64,000 nt of DNA from Styela clava (lineage: Eukaryota; Chordata; Ascidiacea; Stolidobranchia; Styelidae). Positions 1-13,100 of this stretch are shown piece after piece. The stretch spans positions 14,575,001 to 14,639,000 of the forward strand of contig NC_135254.1 in NCBI RefSeq assembly GCF_964204865.1, given 5' to 3'. Positions within the stretch are counted from its first letter, which is position 1; every line of letters starts with the position of its first letter. The notes below the pieces were generated by a model that was not told the origin of the DNA, made no database searches, and saw nothing but the letters and a program-made list of their open reading frames with translations. Position numbers and translations under genes: made by a program.

Positions 1-98
1 AATTATTTGATGCATAGACCATATGCATTTATTGTGGGTTCTTTTTCACAGCAAGTCAAATTATACTTTCAATATGAAACAATGTTTTTTATTTTTAG

Positions 99-1135
99 TT
101 AAAGTCTGCCTGGGCAGGATATTATGAATATAATACATTTGACCAAAATGCTGTTATCGGACCTCATCCATATTATAAAGGACTTCATTTTCTAACTGGA
201 TTCAGGTTTGTCATATCCACCTTTGTAAAGTAAAAATATCTATCTCAATTTTTTAAAGATTTTTTTATAATACAGAGCAGGGCAAAGAAACTCCTCACTT
301 CCAATTTTGAATAAAATGAAGGGTTTCTTTGCCTCACCCTGTACCTTACCTTTTCATGTTTGCCGCACTGAACAACGCCTGATGCATGAATCCAGATTTC
401 TAGGTGGAGTTTTTTTCACCTTACCTTGTATCCAATGTTCCCTCTAATTTTTTGTAGTATGTGTGCGCAGAAATTTTGGTGTGTGCGCACTTTTTTGGAA
501 ATGACTAATATTTGTGCAAAAACCAATGAAGAAATTTTGGCGTTCTAACCGGGTAATAAGTGGGCCAACAACAAACTTTCTCAACCTGCCAACCGAGCAC
601 ATTGTTACATTACATCGAAATACGTCTGTGCGCAGTAAATCTATGCACACCTTAGAGGGAACACTGCTTGTATCCTTGCTTATTCGTGTCTTTCCGCTCT
701 GAAAACAAGGCCCTGCACAAGCATCTACTGATATTTAACAATATGTAAAGAGCTACCATTTTTAGAAAGGACCGCAGTTCGGCGTTGCCCTCCCAATTCA
801 TTACACCCCTGGATGAAAGCCGATATGTGTAACTTGCTAAGCCAACACAGCTAATTCTTGCGCTTCAACTGCTTAGTGGCCTTTACACCCACCACCAAAA
901 GAGACCAAAATCATTCCTGTTTTTTGATTGAGTGAAAGTTTTAACTTCATTCATTTTGATGCGCTTTTTTCAATTTAGTGGTCATGGAATTCAGCAGGCA
1001 ATGGGAGCATCTGCATGTCTTGCAGAGCTAATCACCACTGGACCCGGCGATCTATGCAATCAAATCGATATTTCAACTTTTTCTTTTGACCGTTTTGTTA
1101 TCAATCGACCAATTAAAGAGATAAACATTGTGTAA
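99..1135 (+). CDS. FOXRED1: FOXRED1-like FAD-dependent oxidoreductase, 3' end (two last exons)
   Basis: Two coding exons, 99-205 and 979-1135, joined in phase by an AG acceptor at 97-98, a GT donor at 206 and an AG acceptor at 977-978, ending at TAA 1133-1135. Upstream exons lie left of the window. The visible C-terminus has [18 protein letters not shown], then [13 protein letters not shown], then a tail ending in INIV, matching the end of FOXRED1. In this DAO-type family the SGHG-QQA stretch belongs to the FAD-binding fold. FOXRED1 is known as a mitochondrial factor for complex I assembly. The N-terminal FAD dinucleotide motif and the targeting peptide are outside the window and cannot be checked. 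A possible AATAAA lies near 1399. The gene is convergent with TMCO1. Confidence 0.9.
680..835 (-). repeat. SINE-2 fragment in FOXRED1 last intron
   Basis: This matches the tail and body of the SINE-2 family (full copy at 53680-53880): a 'ctctgaaaacaaggcc' segment, then 'gctaccattttt', then 'aattcattacacccc'. The tRNA-like head is missing. It lies in the last FOXRED1 intron, antisense to the gene. Confidence 0.6.
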
Positions 1136-1721
1136 TTTACCTAACTCATTAGAAGAGTTGTTGGTTCAAGTAGGAGCCAAAGACATCAGAGGCAAATTTG
1201 ACTTGTTATAGTTAAATTAAAATGAGCAAATTTTATCTTTGTATAGCTATGTGCAGCAGGTTTTTTTTAGGAGCTTTTGTGCTGTATTGAAGTGGTGATT
1301 GCATGGGACATGGGTTTATTTACCTCAAGGGCAATTATTCGTTACATCTACCAATATATGTATGTGTCTGAACTTATTTCAATACACCAAACTGCCAAAT
1401 AAATTTTCTGATTTATTATGGCTATATTATCTGTTTTTATACCATTATATAATTGTGATTTTTGAGCCACTTTACCATCAATGTTTAATGCACAATTCGA
1501 AATAATGTTCAATGAATTTAGCCAATGATCGTGCTTGTTTCCGAGCATGTTTTACAAAATTGTAGATAACTGAGAACAGAGCTGTGGATTCGTTTGCCAT
1601 GTGAGTCGTATCCTCCCTGAAGTCCAATTTTACCTGTTTAATTGTAATAATAGCCGTCAAAATCTTCTACAAAAACCGATCAATTTTCAAAGTGTTCTTA
1701 TCATCCTATTAAAGCTGGAGT

Positions 1722-1860
1722 TAGGATAGGATTTACATATTTATCCCATGGAAGAGGAAAGGCAGTAGTACCACTTGATCATATGGCGAACCACAGCCTC
1801 TCGTCCAGTTACCAGTCCATGTCGAATATGGGATTAGTTAAGCCAGTTATTTGTTTTCGT
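1722..1860 (-). repeat. SINE-1 fragment
   Basis: It reads 'aggataggatttacatattt', then 'gaggaaagg', then 'tggcgaaccac' and 'cctctcgtcc', which is the reverse complement of the SINE-1 3' half. The tRNA-like head is absent. Confidence 0.75.
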
Positions 1861-2011
1861 TTTTCCCTGACTAGGAGGCCCTTTGTTAACAATGTGAAAA
1901 ACCGCTGCGGTTCCTGTCAAGCTTTTCATTACCTTTCTATTTGGTGTTTCATATGATTTCTTAAAACAAAAAATGGGTGTTATTTGAAATATACAATATG
2001 TAAAAAAATTG

Positions 2012-2109
2012 GGAGCTCCAGAAGTATGTGCACCAAGATGGCGCACATCTTGAACATAGTATGTGTACCAGGTTGTTCGCCATCTAGGTGCACATACTTC
2101 AGGAGCACC
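2012..2109. mobile_element. Foldback MITE, family M, short copy
   Basis: A 33-base left arm from 2011 ('gggagctccagaagtatgtg' onwards) and a 33-base right arm ending at 2110 are reverse complements at roughly nine of ten positions, separated by a short spacer. The same arms bound the longer copies at 13217-13452 and 48856-49069. The flanking octamers (2004-2011 and 2110-2117) agree at 6 of 8 positions, as expected of an old 8-bp duplication. Confidence 0.75.
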
Positions 2110-4085
2110 AAAAGTTTATGTGGTTTTCACTTTTATTGACAATTTTCTTCTATTATTTATGTGAATATATTATTATTAGTTTCTTGTATGTGCGCCACAT
2201 ATGATACAAACTTAAGATTAAGTGTGTCTATAACTAAATAGTTTGTTCAAATGTACATCTAGGGTTCCATGTTCAGTATCAGCTTTAGTGTGAAATATTA
2301 AATCTTCCTGAGTAACCAATGACCGTGACCTATTGTAAAAATCGCTTTTTCCGCTAATGACCAATTATTTCAAGACTTGAAGATAGAATAAGTCTCTAAA
2401 ATACCGTAAGTAGCTCAAAGTCAAGAGTCCATAAAATTTTACTGTTTTATTTTTTTTTAATTCATGTGAACACCTTTATATATAAACTTTGACCTCAGTA
2501 TCTATATATTTTAGCACTGATCTCATTCCATTGAGGCCAGTGAATACATTCTAGTCAAGTGCTTTGGTTCTTAACCTACAGGGCACCATCTAAAACCACA
2601 CTAGATCGTGACAGTATCACAAGTAGTTACACAATGTCTGATATTGATGCAAATGGTGGGACAGGCATCAAATGTTAAATTTTACTCCCTTCTGATAAAG
2701 CTAAATACAAACACGTTTTGACAGCTGACGTTTTCGTTTACGGAGTTTTAAGAAATGATGGTAATTGGAAAAGACCAGGCCTGCATTTCTTCAATAATTC
2801 TTTGCGTTTCCAACTTGTATAATTAAGTGATCTTTAATTCTGCAAATGCTGTGAACTACTACTACTGGTACAAGTTCTTTCTGAATTATGTGTGAACACA
2901 CTGTTACAATTTATCATTGCGTTAATTGTTGGTGATACAATCCATGTGATTGCTAGTATGCTGCAATATAATATTTATTCTTACAATTTATACCTGATGA
3001 AGATTTAGATGGATTTAGTGTAAGTTGGTCATAGGTACCGTATATAGGCAGTGAGTGACTGGTTTCAACTTTTTCAAACTGCAGTTTCTTTTTGTATCGA
3101 TCTTGCTAACAACAGGTTCCCTCTAATAAAATGCATGCATGCCACACCGCACATAAATTTTGAAACACCATATATAATATTTAGTTTCCCAATTGCTGCG
3201 TAAATGTTCATCTGACATCTAAAACAAAGAACAAGTTGACACAAACTCTCTGGATACTACCACTGGTATGAAGACAACAGCCATTTGCAGCGTTTCTCAA
3301 ACCTTTTTTGCCTGGAATACCGTACCTACGCTTTTTATCTCGCCTCCTGGAACACCAGGTAAAATTTAAAAAAATTGCGTGACAGATCCACTTTGTGCAT
3401 CCACCGGCTTATCTTGACATGTTTTGAGGCTTCCAGTTTTAAGCTAACAACTATTGAGAAAGGTAGTATTCAGAAAATTACGTCGACGATATGGAATGGT
3501 TGATGAAAACGCCATGGGCATGAGGCGTTGTCCGTCTTTTTAGATAGCAAGGCCTGTTTGTCACCAATTGAGAGACAAATTTACGACCCAGAGGTGCCGA
3601 AGTACAGCCGAGATTGCCATGGAGATCGATTTAGTAGCAATTCACAATTTCGATGCCTGTCCCGGGGAACACTCCAAAGAACCTGGCGGGACACAGTTTG
3701 AGAAAAACGCTGCTCTATCCTACTCGAACAGTCATCCATGGATGATTGCAAGGTTAAAGCTGCCGGAAGAAGTTAATGTTTTTACTTAACGAGGTGCATT
3801 TGATAATCATGGCTATGAATTTTTTTTCTGTGTGTATTTTTCAAGTCTTGCTATCAAGTCAACACTACTAATTTGTTCTGTTAAATTACCTGATTAAAGT
3901 TTCCTACACAAATAAACTTTTGAACTGCACTTAATTACTATCAGTAAGCCAGTATCTGCTGTTGAATGTGATAAAACTACAAAATTATTTTGAAAACGGC
4001 TACTGCTGCTTATAATTCCGAAACAAATAAAAAGCAACGAGTTTTTTGAACTGAACAATGAACAAATTCTTGTAGTATATGATTT

Positions 4086-6773
4086 TTATTTTGTTTGTTG
4101 TGGAGGTTGAAATAAACCACCAGACTGTTTACTTGCAGCTCTTGAAGGTGCAAATCCCAGGAGCTTCTGGATATTCTGAAACAAATAATGAAATGTCAAG
4201 TATTTCATCAAACTTTGTGAATATGTAAAAACTTTTTACAAAAAGCACCAGAAATCAAATTTGATCTAAATTAGGTGTGACAATGAGTCTGTACCAACAA
4301 TTAATTGGTTCACGTTTCCCATTCTTGTACACCTGTAACTAACTGGTATTTACCTATTTTTCCCAGGGGAGAGGAAAATGGATAATAAGGCTTGACCATA
4401 TGGTGAACCACGGCCTCTCGTCAGGTTACCAGGTCATGTCGGGTATAGGATTAGCCTGCCAATTATTTGTTTTTAGATGCATGGCTTGATAATGGAGAAA
4501 GCCCTAACCGAACAACGGTTACACAAACCACTCTACAGTGGCGAGGACTCCATAATGCGCCACACAGCCAAAATGGGAGAGTTTTGTCATAGAGCGTTAG
4601 ACTTGACTGGGATGGCATTGCAGGTTAAAATTTCTCAGGATCCCATGTAACCAACTCAACCAAGGTGTATTAAATTGGTTAGGCAATGTCAAAATGGGAA
4701 GATCATGGGCCTTCAGAATTATTACGACAACGCTTGATTCCACTTTAGTTAATTTTCTCACCTGCCTGATTGACATTGTGCATAAAATATATAAAAATAT
4801 AAATGAACAATCAGTGTAATCTTCTCCAGCTAAATTTCTATGAGATAATCCTTGGAGAAGTCCAATTGGAACAAATGGTAGTTTAGCTACTATCCGACCT
4901 TCAAATCTAAAAATGAAAATATTTTATGAATATATATGCTAACTTGGATAATATTTGTTATTTCCTAATACAATGATACAAGTGAGGCATGTTTATGGCA
5001 AATTATTGGTATGAATCTTAATTAGTAATAAGTAATTAGTAATAAAAGTAAGGGGGTATTATTTTAGACCAGGGGTGGACAATTACTTTCATGAGTGGGC
5101 CAGTTACAGATAATACACTTGGTAACTGGGCGGAGGCTCAAAACTCAATATGGATAAAAAAAAATATTTTTAACAGATAGTCCAACAGCTAGGCTAACGT
5201 ATAAAAATTAAGAACAATAAGGTAATAATCGTAGTCATTTTGACATGATACAAGTGGGCCGGATCCGGCCCGCGGGCCGTAATTTTCTCGCCTATTTTTA
5301 GACTATGGCTTGATTTTGCCCAAAACCACCCTATATGGATATGATAAGATATCCATATAACATAGCTATATACTATCATATCGAACCGATTTTACAGAAC
5401 ACAAAAGCGACGACTAGTAACAAATATAATAATAGGATAGGGTTATTTGATTTCATCGTTGATTATTTATTACATTGCATTTGAAGTGCTTACACCAAAG
5501 CAGGTATTTTTACTTCTGGACGATCATATTTCAGAACACCCTATACAGTTTATTACATCCAACTATCGACCGAAGCTTGCCATTACAATTCCCAACTATA
5601 GGTTCTGATTACAAAACAAACTACAATAATATGCAAGACAATATGAAACTATTTTAATAAATGAAACCTACACAGAGTTTAAAGTTCCAAGTAATGCTGT
5701 GAAACAGAATCCAATCGCAAACATTGATTTCATTCTGACTGCAGAAAGATCTCTGTTGTTATTTTTAAGTCTCTCTTCCTCGCGTTCAAGTCTTCGTTTC
5801 TGGCTTTTGTCACTGTGCTCTCCCACAGCTTCCTTTCGTTTTTCAACTGTAACATGAAAAAATAGAAATATTGGATACAACCTGTCTTTGTCGCTAAGTA
5901 AAAACAATAAAAAATAGTGAAAACTATTCCATGGTCCCAGCAGAGACTACTCACTGCACTCAGCAAAGGCATTTACCCCTTTGAAGGGGCTAATAAATTT
6001 CCCTACACTTAAGTATCCTTGACTGATAAATACCCAAGGTAACGTAGATGCCATAATCGCAGGTACAACATGATCTGAAGCGTAGGAGGCATCTTATCTA
6101 TTATATATGTCAAAATATAGCATCATAGAAAGCAGAAGATTTTACGTTTTTTGCATTGTTTGTCAACTTCAGACTTCAGTTTCTGATATTTTTCAGTCTT
6201 GTAGACTAGCAGCCATGTTAAACCTGTAAATTAAAAAAGGTAAGACAGTAAGAGGTAAAACATATTCTTTTACAGTTTTATTTATGCACAAGCAATTTTA
6301 TTTTCTATTAAATTTTTATCAGACAGAGTCCCTGTACTCAAGTATGCGTAATGTTATCATATTCCCAAGGACTCGACTAATATTATTTCGAAAATTTATA
6401 ACAAATTAGTTGATTTTCGAGCCCCAATCACCCCCCAAACAAACAGCATAAAATCCTAAAATATATTTCATTGTTTTTGAGTCACTTTAATTAGGCACAT
6501 TGCCAATAACTGAATAATGTAATTAACACAATTAAAATCTCTTTAAAATGTAGAAGAAAAGTAGAACAACACAGGAAAGTAACGGTACCCAGTTTTGTTA
6601 GAGAACTTGATATATTGCGTAACTGTGTATAGATTATGTTATTTATGAAGTAAAAACACGGCAGGTAGTAAAAATATTAATAATGGAATAGGTTATGAAA
6701 ACAAACCTTCTGCCACCAATGCAGTGAATATTGATATGAAGACAATCAGCAAACTATCTCCTAACATGGACAT
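4086..6773 (-). CDS. TMCO1: TMCO1: ER calcium load-activated calcium channel / translocon-associated protein
   Basis: Five exons in transcription order: 6773-6707, 6223-6146, 5846-5672, 4906-4762, 4175-4086. All have GT/AG borders and consistent phases, giving 184 residues (human TMCO1 about 188). The start is the ATG at 6773-6771; a second in-frame ATG follows at residue 3. The protein has an N-terminal membrane segment (about 6-29), a charged coiled-coil stretch (about 31-85), the hallmark KNNNRDLS-VRMKSMFAIGF block, a second membrane segment, then SHRNLAGEDYTDCSF and a third hydrophobic segment ending in SIRQ. TMCO1 is a conserved ER membrane protein, related to EMC3/Oxa1-type insertases, that releases excess ER calcium. 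The AATAAA motif overlaps the TAA stop. Its start faces the UCK start 328 bp away. Introns 3 and 4 carry an hAT element and a SINE-1. Confidence 0.96.
4347..4556 (-). repeat. SINE-1 copy in TMCO1 intron 4
   Basis: It starts with the degenerate reversed 3' end ('tatttacctatttttcccag'), followed by 'cacggcctctcgtcaggtta' and the 'cgaacaacggtta' segment, and ends near 'gcgaggactcc'. The tRNA head is replaced by unrelated sequence. Confidence 0.75.
5070..5295. mobile_element. Non-autonomous hAT-type element in TMCO1 intron 3
   Basis: The left end is 'caggggtggac' and the right portion is rich in 'ggcccgcgggcc'. The element is flanked by an exact 8-bp direct repeat TTTTAGAC at 5062-5069 and 5296-5303. 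A related copy at about 51085-51375 shares the internal 'gtccaacag' and 'ggctaacgt' stretches and ends in 'gtaatttgcccacccc', the reverse complement of the left end. There is no transposase frame. Confidence 0.8.
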
Positions 6774-7101
6774 TTCGCAGCGCTAATGACAGTGAATTGC
6801 AAAATATCACAGAAATCAACGAGAAAAAGAATTACTGAACTAAGAAACTCTTTCTCAGCGGATTGTGGGGAAATTCCTGGCAAATTCTTATTGCTGAATG
6901 GATAATATATTCGCACTGAAGCATATCCATATAGGTTAAAATCGATAACCAGCATAATACAATCGTTTTACTATTTCTAGAATGAAATTGTACAAAAATT
7001 ATGCAACAATGATTCAAAATTATTTTAAAAGTGAAATAAATCTTAGATTGATATTAATTAAAGTGTTTTCATTTAATATAATATCACCAAACTATTGATC
7101 C
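6774..7101. promoter_or_regulatory. Shared TMCO1/UCK divergent promoter region
   Basis: These 328 bp separate the initiation codons of two divergent genes, so both 5' UTRs and core promoters must lie here or in each other's 5' regions. The stretch is AT-rich. I see no clear TATA, CCAAT or GC box in it. Confidence 0.6.
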
Positions 7102-10100
7102 ATGACGAAACCAACTAATTATAAAAGCTTGCGTTCTCGGCGTGGAACGCAGTTGAGCTGGGAGCCTCGACGCGTAATGGACTCTTCTTCTCTTGTAGAC
7201 ATGGTTCAATCTCCTTGTCCGTTTATAATTGGAGTTTCTGGAGGGACATCATCAGGAAAAGTTAGTTTTATTATTTCATTTCTATATATATATATATTTT
7301 TTTTCATAATTCGATAACAAACGCGAGTGGTGGTAAAGCGATGACGTAACCGTGCGAACATAGTGCATGACTTGCTTGTGACGTATACCACGTATGGTAA
7401 ACAAAGCCGTCGCCACGTGGTTTCGCAACGAGACCAGACAGGAACGAGCGTACAGACGGTGATGCCACTTCTCCCTACCGCTTTACGTTGCGTGTCATAT
7501 TATTTAGAGACAAGATATGTTTTGATTTTTCGATGCTCGTTTCACCATATAATGATTAATAAAAGCATTCTAAGCATAATAAAATTTTCTGGTGAAAGTC
7601 CACGCTTTATAAGATAACTCTTAGTCCAGTAGTCAAACTAACTGGAATTATTAATTAAACAGGAAATACGTTTCAACATTGCAATTAAGGATTTTTTATT
7701 GACCAATAAGATGTTGTTCACATTCACATTCCAGCTACCTAATACTGTAATATACTGTTCATCAATGTAAAATAAAAAACCTAAAATCCTGCTCAGAATA
7801 TTCTGAATTCAAGAAAACCCCAACGTCATGTATTACATCAATATATTTGGTTGTTGTATATCCATATTATAGGTTATTATGCAATACAGGCTTTGATATG
7901 GGACAAATGTTATATAGCTAGATTAAACTTCTATTATTCCATTTATTCTCAATATCTGGAATTGTTGTCTTGTCTGCTTATGCACTGCTTCCATGTTTGA
8001 CTGGTAATCAAACAAGAGGCCGTGGTTTGCCATATAATTAAGCCGTCTAATCCCCTTTCCTCTCCCCCAGGGTTGTCCAAAAATAAATGAAACCCACGAA
8101 ATTGGTAATCGAATTAACGGGTTTCATTTATTTTGGGATACCATGTATATTTGCTGACTGGCACACTCATTATTATAAGATGCTTCATCATGCCTTTGCT
8201 CTAAACAAGGCATTGTATAAGCAGCCACTGATATCTAACAATATGTAAGAAGCTACTACATTCATTTAATGCCATATCTCAATTTCAACTTCTAATAAAT
8301 GTAATTTTACATCACAGACTTCAGTTTGCCAGAAGATCATACAATGTTTAAAAGAAACATCTATGAGCAAATGGGGAAAGGTTGCAATCATAAGTCAAGA
8401 TGACTTTTACAGAGAACTCACATCGGAACAGATTGCGTTAGCTAACAAGTCTCAATATAATTTTGACCACCCTGGTGAGATCTAGCTTCTTTTATTGTCT
8501 TTGATAAATATGCTTTGGAAATTATAAAAGGCCTATGTGTAGCTCATCGTGCTAAGCATTAGGAATACACTTGCCACCCTTTGATTACTCTGCGTGGGTT
8601 CGCAGGTTCGAATCCCATGCCGCGATGGTTATGTGCGAGAGGATTGCTGGACTCCTCACCCGCCGTAGGGTGGTTCACGTAACCGCTGGTCGGTTACGAC
8701 TTCCTCCACCATCAAGTCCATGCTTCTGAAAAATAAATAACTAACTAAACCCAAACCCGACATGGAATAGTAACCGGACGGAGGCCGAGGTTCGCCATAG
8801 ACACTTAGTCTTATTGGCTTTCCTTCTCCCCCGGGATAAATATGTAAATCCTATTTTAAAATTGCCAATATTGGGGAAATTTCGATTCAATATACTATTC
8901 GTCGTTAAGAGGAATATTGTAAATCCTTTGTGCTGAGTATTAAATCCTAGATCAAAGTGTATAGTGATGTTTTAATTCCATGTAGTAAAAATTAAAGCCA
9001 TTTGTTTTATAACTGTTTTTTTTTTCAAGTCTGTGCCATTTATTATCTAATTTATGTAACTTTTTTATGTAATAAATTTTGTTGTTTATTTCCATATCTT
9101 ATTATTTTATAGTAGGCAAATTTTAACTCCTTTTTGAAAATTCATTATTATTCTCTCTAGTTGTGTGATATCATATTATTTTTTAATTAAAATATTGTAG
9201 GATTTTAGAGATGTGGATTTTTGTTCAGGTTTCTTTTCAACTAGCATGAACTATATAAATTTTTTTTGTTTTAATTGGAGATTTGTGATAAAATACTTGT
9301 CCTTTTGGCATTTCCATGGTATTTAGTAATTTGTGACTAAAATGATTTTTTTTTTTGTTATACTCAGATGCATTTGACACAAAGCTCATGAAAAAGACAT
9401 TGAGTGAACTTGTGCAGGGAAAAACAGTAAAACTCCCAAAATATGACTTCAAAACCCATTCAAGGTAATATTGATTATTCTTCTTAAGTTGACGTTAAAT
9501 CAATATTTTTTTACAGGTTTGCATTATATAAGCCAACTGCTTAAACACTGTTTGTTTCATAAGTAAATTCCCATTAGAATAATCTCCGAAATAGAAAAAG
9601 GAACAATTCAGTTATTTGCTAAATTCTGTTATCTAAAGCCAATTGCTATTATTTTACAGTTTTTATTACAGTAAATATTTTCGCTGAAAAATTTGTTTAC
9701 TTACCTTATCGACAAATAAAAGTTTTCTGGTAATATTTCGACATCCTTCCGATTGGAAATTTAAACATCAGAGTTATTTATTTTATTGTTGTTTTCTTTG
9801 CATATCAAATATGAGTCATTATTTGCCCTGATCATCTATGATTTGATTTAAAAAGTTTCAGTTGGATGAGAAAATCTCTTTCTCCGTTTTAGATTAAAAG
9901 ACGAATGGACGGAACTTGGACGATGTGACGTTATTCTTTTCGAAGGAATACTCGTATTTTATCACAAGGAAATCCGAGAAATGTTTAACATGAAATTATT
10001 TGTCGATAGTGATGCTGACACAAGATTATCTCGACGAGGTGCGTTTTCATGTTTGGTTAAACATTCAACATGTTTCTTAAGTTTTATTTTCACATAAAAT

Positions 10101-13100
10101 GTGTAAATTTCCACATAGATGATAACACTTTGATCATCCTCGTTTTGACATGATCAATTGATTCATATCGAATTTCTTTTTTAAATAATAGAGATATTTT
10201 CCTGTCGTATTCTATCTTGGTCAACAATATACTTCTGATGAATGGCTTTTATATTGATGTAATGACATCAGTTATATTTTATTGTGAGTTACATCACAAT
10301 TCAGAAAATTCACGCCATGACGCAATGCCATGATCTTGGGAATTAGTAATTGGCATACAAGCGGTACATATTTAAATTATGTCTCGACAGTCCTCAATTA
10401 GAAAATATGAAGAAGTAGGCTTATAATCGTAATATTGTGAATGTCCAAAAATTTTAAATCATAGTTATTCGATAAAGATTTACTTTAAAGATTCAGATAA
10501 TAGTTCTCTGTAAAAAATGTTTTGTTTTTTTGCGTCAATATTGTAATTTATGTAAAAGTAAAATTTGTCATATGGGGATTTTGATGCTTAAAGATAGATT
10601 ACGAATATTCAAAATTAAATAGTACATATTAATTTTTTTTTATTACTCTTGTCATTCTTCATGGATAGGAGTTTATAATGGTTTTGTTGTATAATGAATA
10701 TTCTGAAATATTCAAATTCTAAATGAGATTCTTAATACCAAACATTTTGGTTATTCATTTCCCTCGTATTCAAACAGTAAACAGGACCCTAATAAAAATA
10801 CATTGTCAACAAACTTGCCCTTAATCCTACATTTATGACTGTCAGAACAATGCTGTAACAATAATCGTTGACCTAGTTTGCTTTTAACAATTGTTGTAGG
10901 CCTATTTGATCCTTCTCTGCTTTAGCAAGTAGTGAAAGATTTATATTTCTTCTGTAAACGCAAGCTCTATGTAGGCAAATTATTTTATGATTGTTTACAT
11001 ATTTGTTGAATAATATCATTGTTATCACTTTTGGTTCTAGTAGAGATAAAATTCCAATTATTTAATCTTTTCATTATTAACTCCTTTTCACAGTATTACG
11101 CGATATCAGCGAGCGTGGACGTGAGCTGGAGTCAGTTTTACACCAATACACAACTTTTGTAAAGCCCGCTTTCGAGGAATTCTGCATGCCGGTATGCATT
11201 TGCTTTCTAAAATCTGGTCAATATTGGGTAGTGTGTGATCATACATGATTTGATAGTAATGTAGTGAGGTGTACTCAGCACAGGCCATGAATGGGCCATG
11301 TCACACCGGTACATGCCATCTGTAGTTATCAAGGTTGAGCCATAGATAGATTACCTCGCAATATTGCATCTTCTACTTAGCACATAGTCGATAAATGCCA
11401 ATTTTGAGTAAAAATGGTTTATAAAGAGATCCGAAGGCTTCAACCCAAAAGGCGAATCTTGAAAGAGCTACTTTCGGAATGTGAGTAAAAATATAAAATT
11501 TTAACGAATATGAGTAAAAATATGAAATTTTAACATTTGTTCTTTGCTAATTCTTAACTCATGGTTTAATCTAAAAATATCTTCGCAACTCAGAAAATTT
11601 TACAAATTGAGCAATCGCATATGCTATTTGACGTTTGTATCATTCATAAATGAACTTCTTTCAATAGGATCAATACAACCATGTCACGTTATTTTTGTCA
11701 TGGAATATAATTTTGTTCTAGTTAGGTATCAAGAAAGGATTAAATTGGATGTAACATCTTTATTTGGTAGATTCATACATTCACTAATTTTCTCCATCCC
11801 ACAACTCTGCCATTTATCCTATTTCCGATTTGCCACTTGATTATTCAATGAGCTGTGAAATATTGCTTGACGTTCGTGGCCAATTTTGCCTCGTATTATT
11901 GTGAAGTGTCGCAAAAACGAGGTTTCACACTTATATGATGTGAATTAATAAGGTCTGCTTGCTTTTCTGAACTTTATGTATGGTGGAATTCATTTTTACA
12001 GTTTTTAATTTTTTCAAAAAACTCTATTTCTAGGTCTTGAATTCACTACCTTATGTCAATTTTACTGATGAATAGTAACACAGATGTATTCATTATCGAA
12101 TATTGCTTAATTCTGCAGATGCAATATACCATTTATTAGAATTGTTGTTCATTTTAAAACTTTGCATGGCATCTAAAATCGAAATATCAATGTAAGAAAA
12201 TGAAAAAAATCATGATTTATATTCCATTTTACAACATAAATTAAGAAAATGACAAATTTCACAAGAAAAAATTACTTTCAGCTATATGGATTTTAAAAAT
12301 ACCCTTCTTTAGAACAGCATTTATTTCAGATTATAAAAAACTAAACTGTTTTCACATACCTGGTTTAAAATGGTGGAATATTATATTATTGTGTTCAAAA
12401 AGTATATTCTCAAACTGAAACTAGACATGACAATGGTATTGTGTACTTTGTGTATCAATATATCTTTGTGTCAGGGTTCCTGTTTGCCACGTAGGAAGGA
12501 GACAAAAAGTTTGAATTATATGTTTTATGTACCGGTATTAATATTCTTATGTATCATATGTTCCATTTTTTTCTGATTTAATAATTTGTATGTTCAAAAC
12601 TAGGGAAGGCTAAAGAAAATGATGAAGAAAAATATAATCAAATTTTTTATGGTGAAGTCATAGTTAATGCTTATATATTAAATTTGGAATTTTAAATTTG
12701 GTGCAATATTAATGAGTTCAAAATTCATATTTGCATGTAAATATTTGGATATGAACTACGTGCTTTTGGAAAATACTTATTGCATGTAATGAATGCAACA
12801 GGATGATAATTTTCATGATAATGAAGGACAATAAAAACCACTCAGCTGGTTACGGTGTCTAAACGACATTTTAGTGCATATCTTCATAGCCTGGAGATAA
12901 GATTACGACACACCTATATAGATACCAGTAGTTGAAATTAGTGCATCATGGCAAAATATTTTTCACTATTTTCAGACCAAAAAGTATGCTGATGTTATAA
13001 TTCCAAGAGGACACGAAAACACTGGTAGGGGAATTAGTTTTTAAGTACCTAAATTTGGGTGAATTCATTCTACGAATGTATTGTGCTTTCTTTTAGAATT

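Larger units (their letters stand above)
1136..4085. other. Intergenic region between FOXRED1 and TMCO1 (tail to tail)
   Basis: No gene is recognised in this 2.9 kb. It holds a minus-strand SINE-1 fragment near 1722-1860, a foldback MITE copy near 2012-2109, and a transposon-like stretch from about 3287 that opens with a 'gtttctcaaacc' motif common at hAT element ends. An open frame at 3568-3789 has no recognisable domain and probably lies in eroded transposon sequence. The rest is plain AT-rich DNA. Confidence 0.6.

Noticed and set aside
3568-3789. 73-codon frame between FOXRED1 and TMCO1
   Set aside because: No known motif; it lies next to transposon-end-like sequence and is probably eroded mobile DNA.
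8536-8640. tRNA-like A/B boxes as functional tRNA genes
   Set aside because: No acceptor stem or anticodon arm folds are evident, and each is followed by the SINE body; they are SINE heads.
11544-11840. 98-codon frame in UCK intron 5
   Set aside because: AT-rich, biased to Ile/Leu/Phe/Ser, no recognisable domain, and no splice context.
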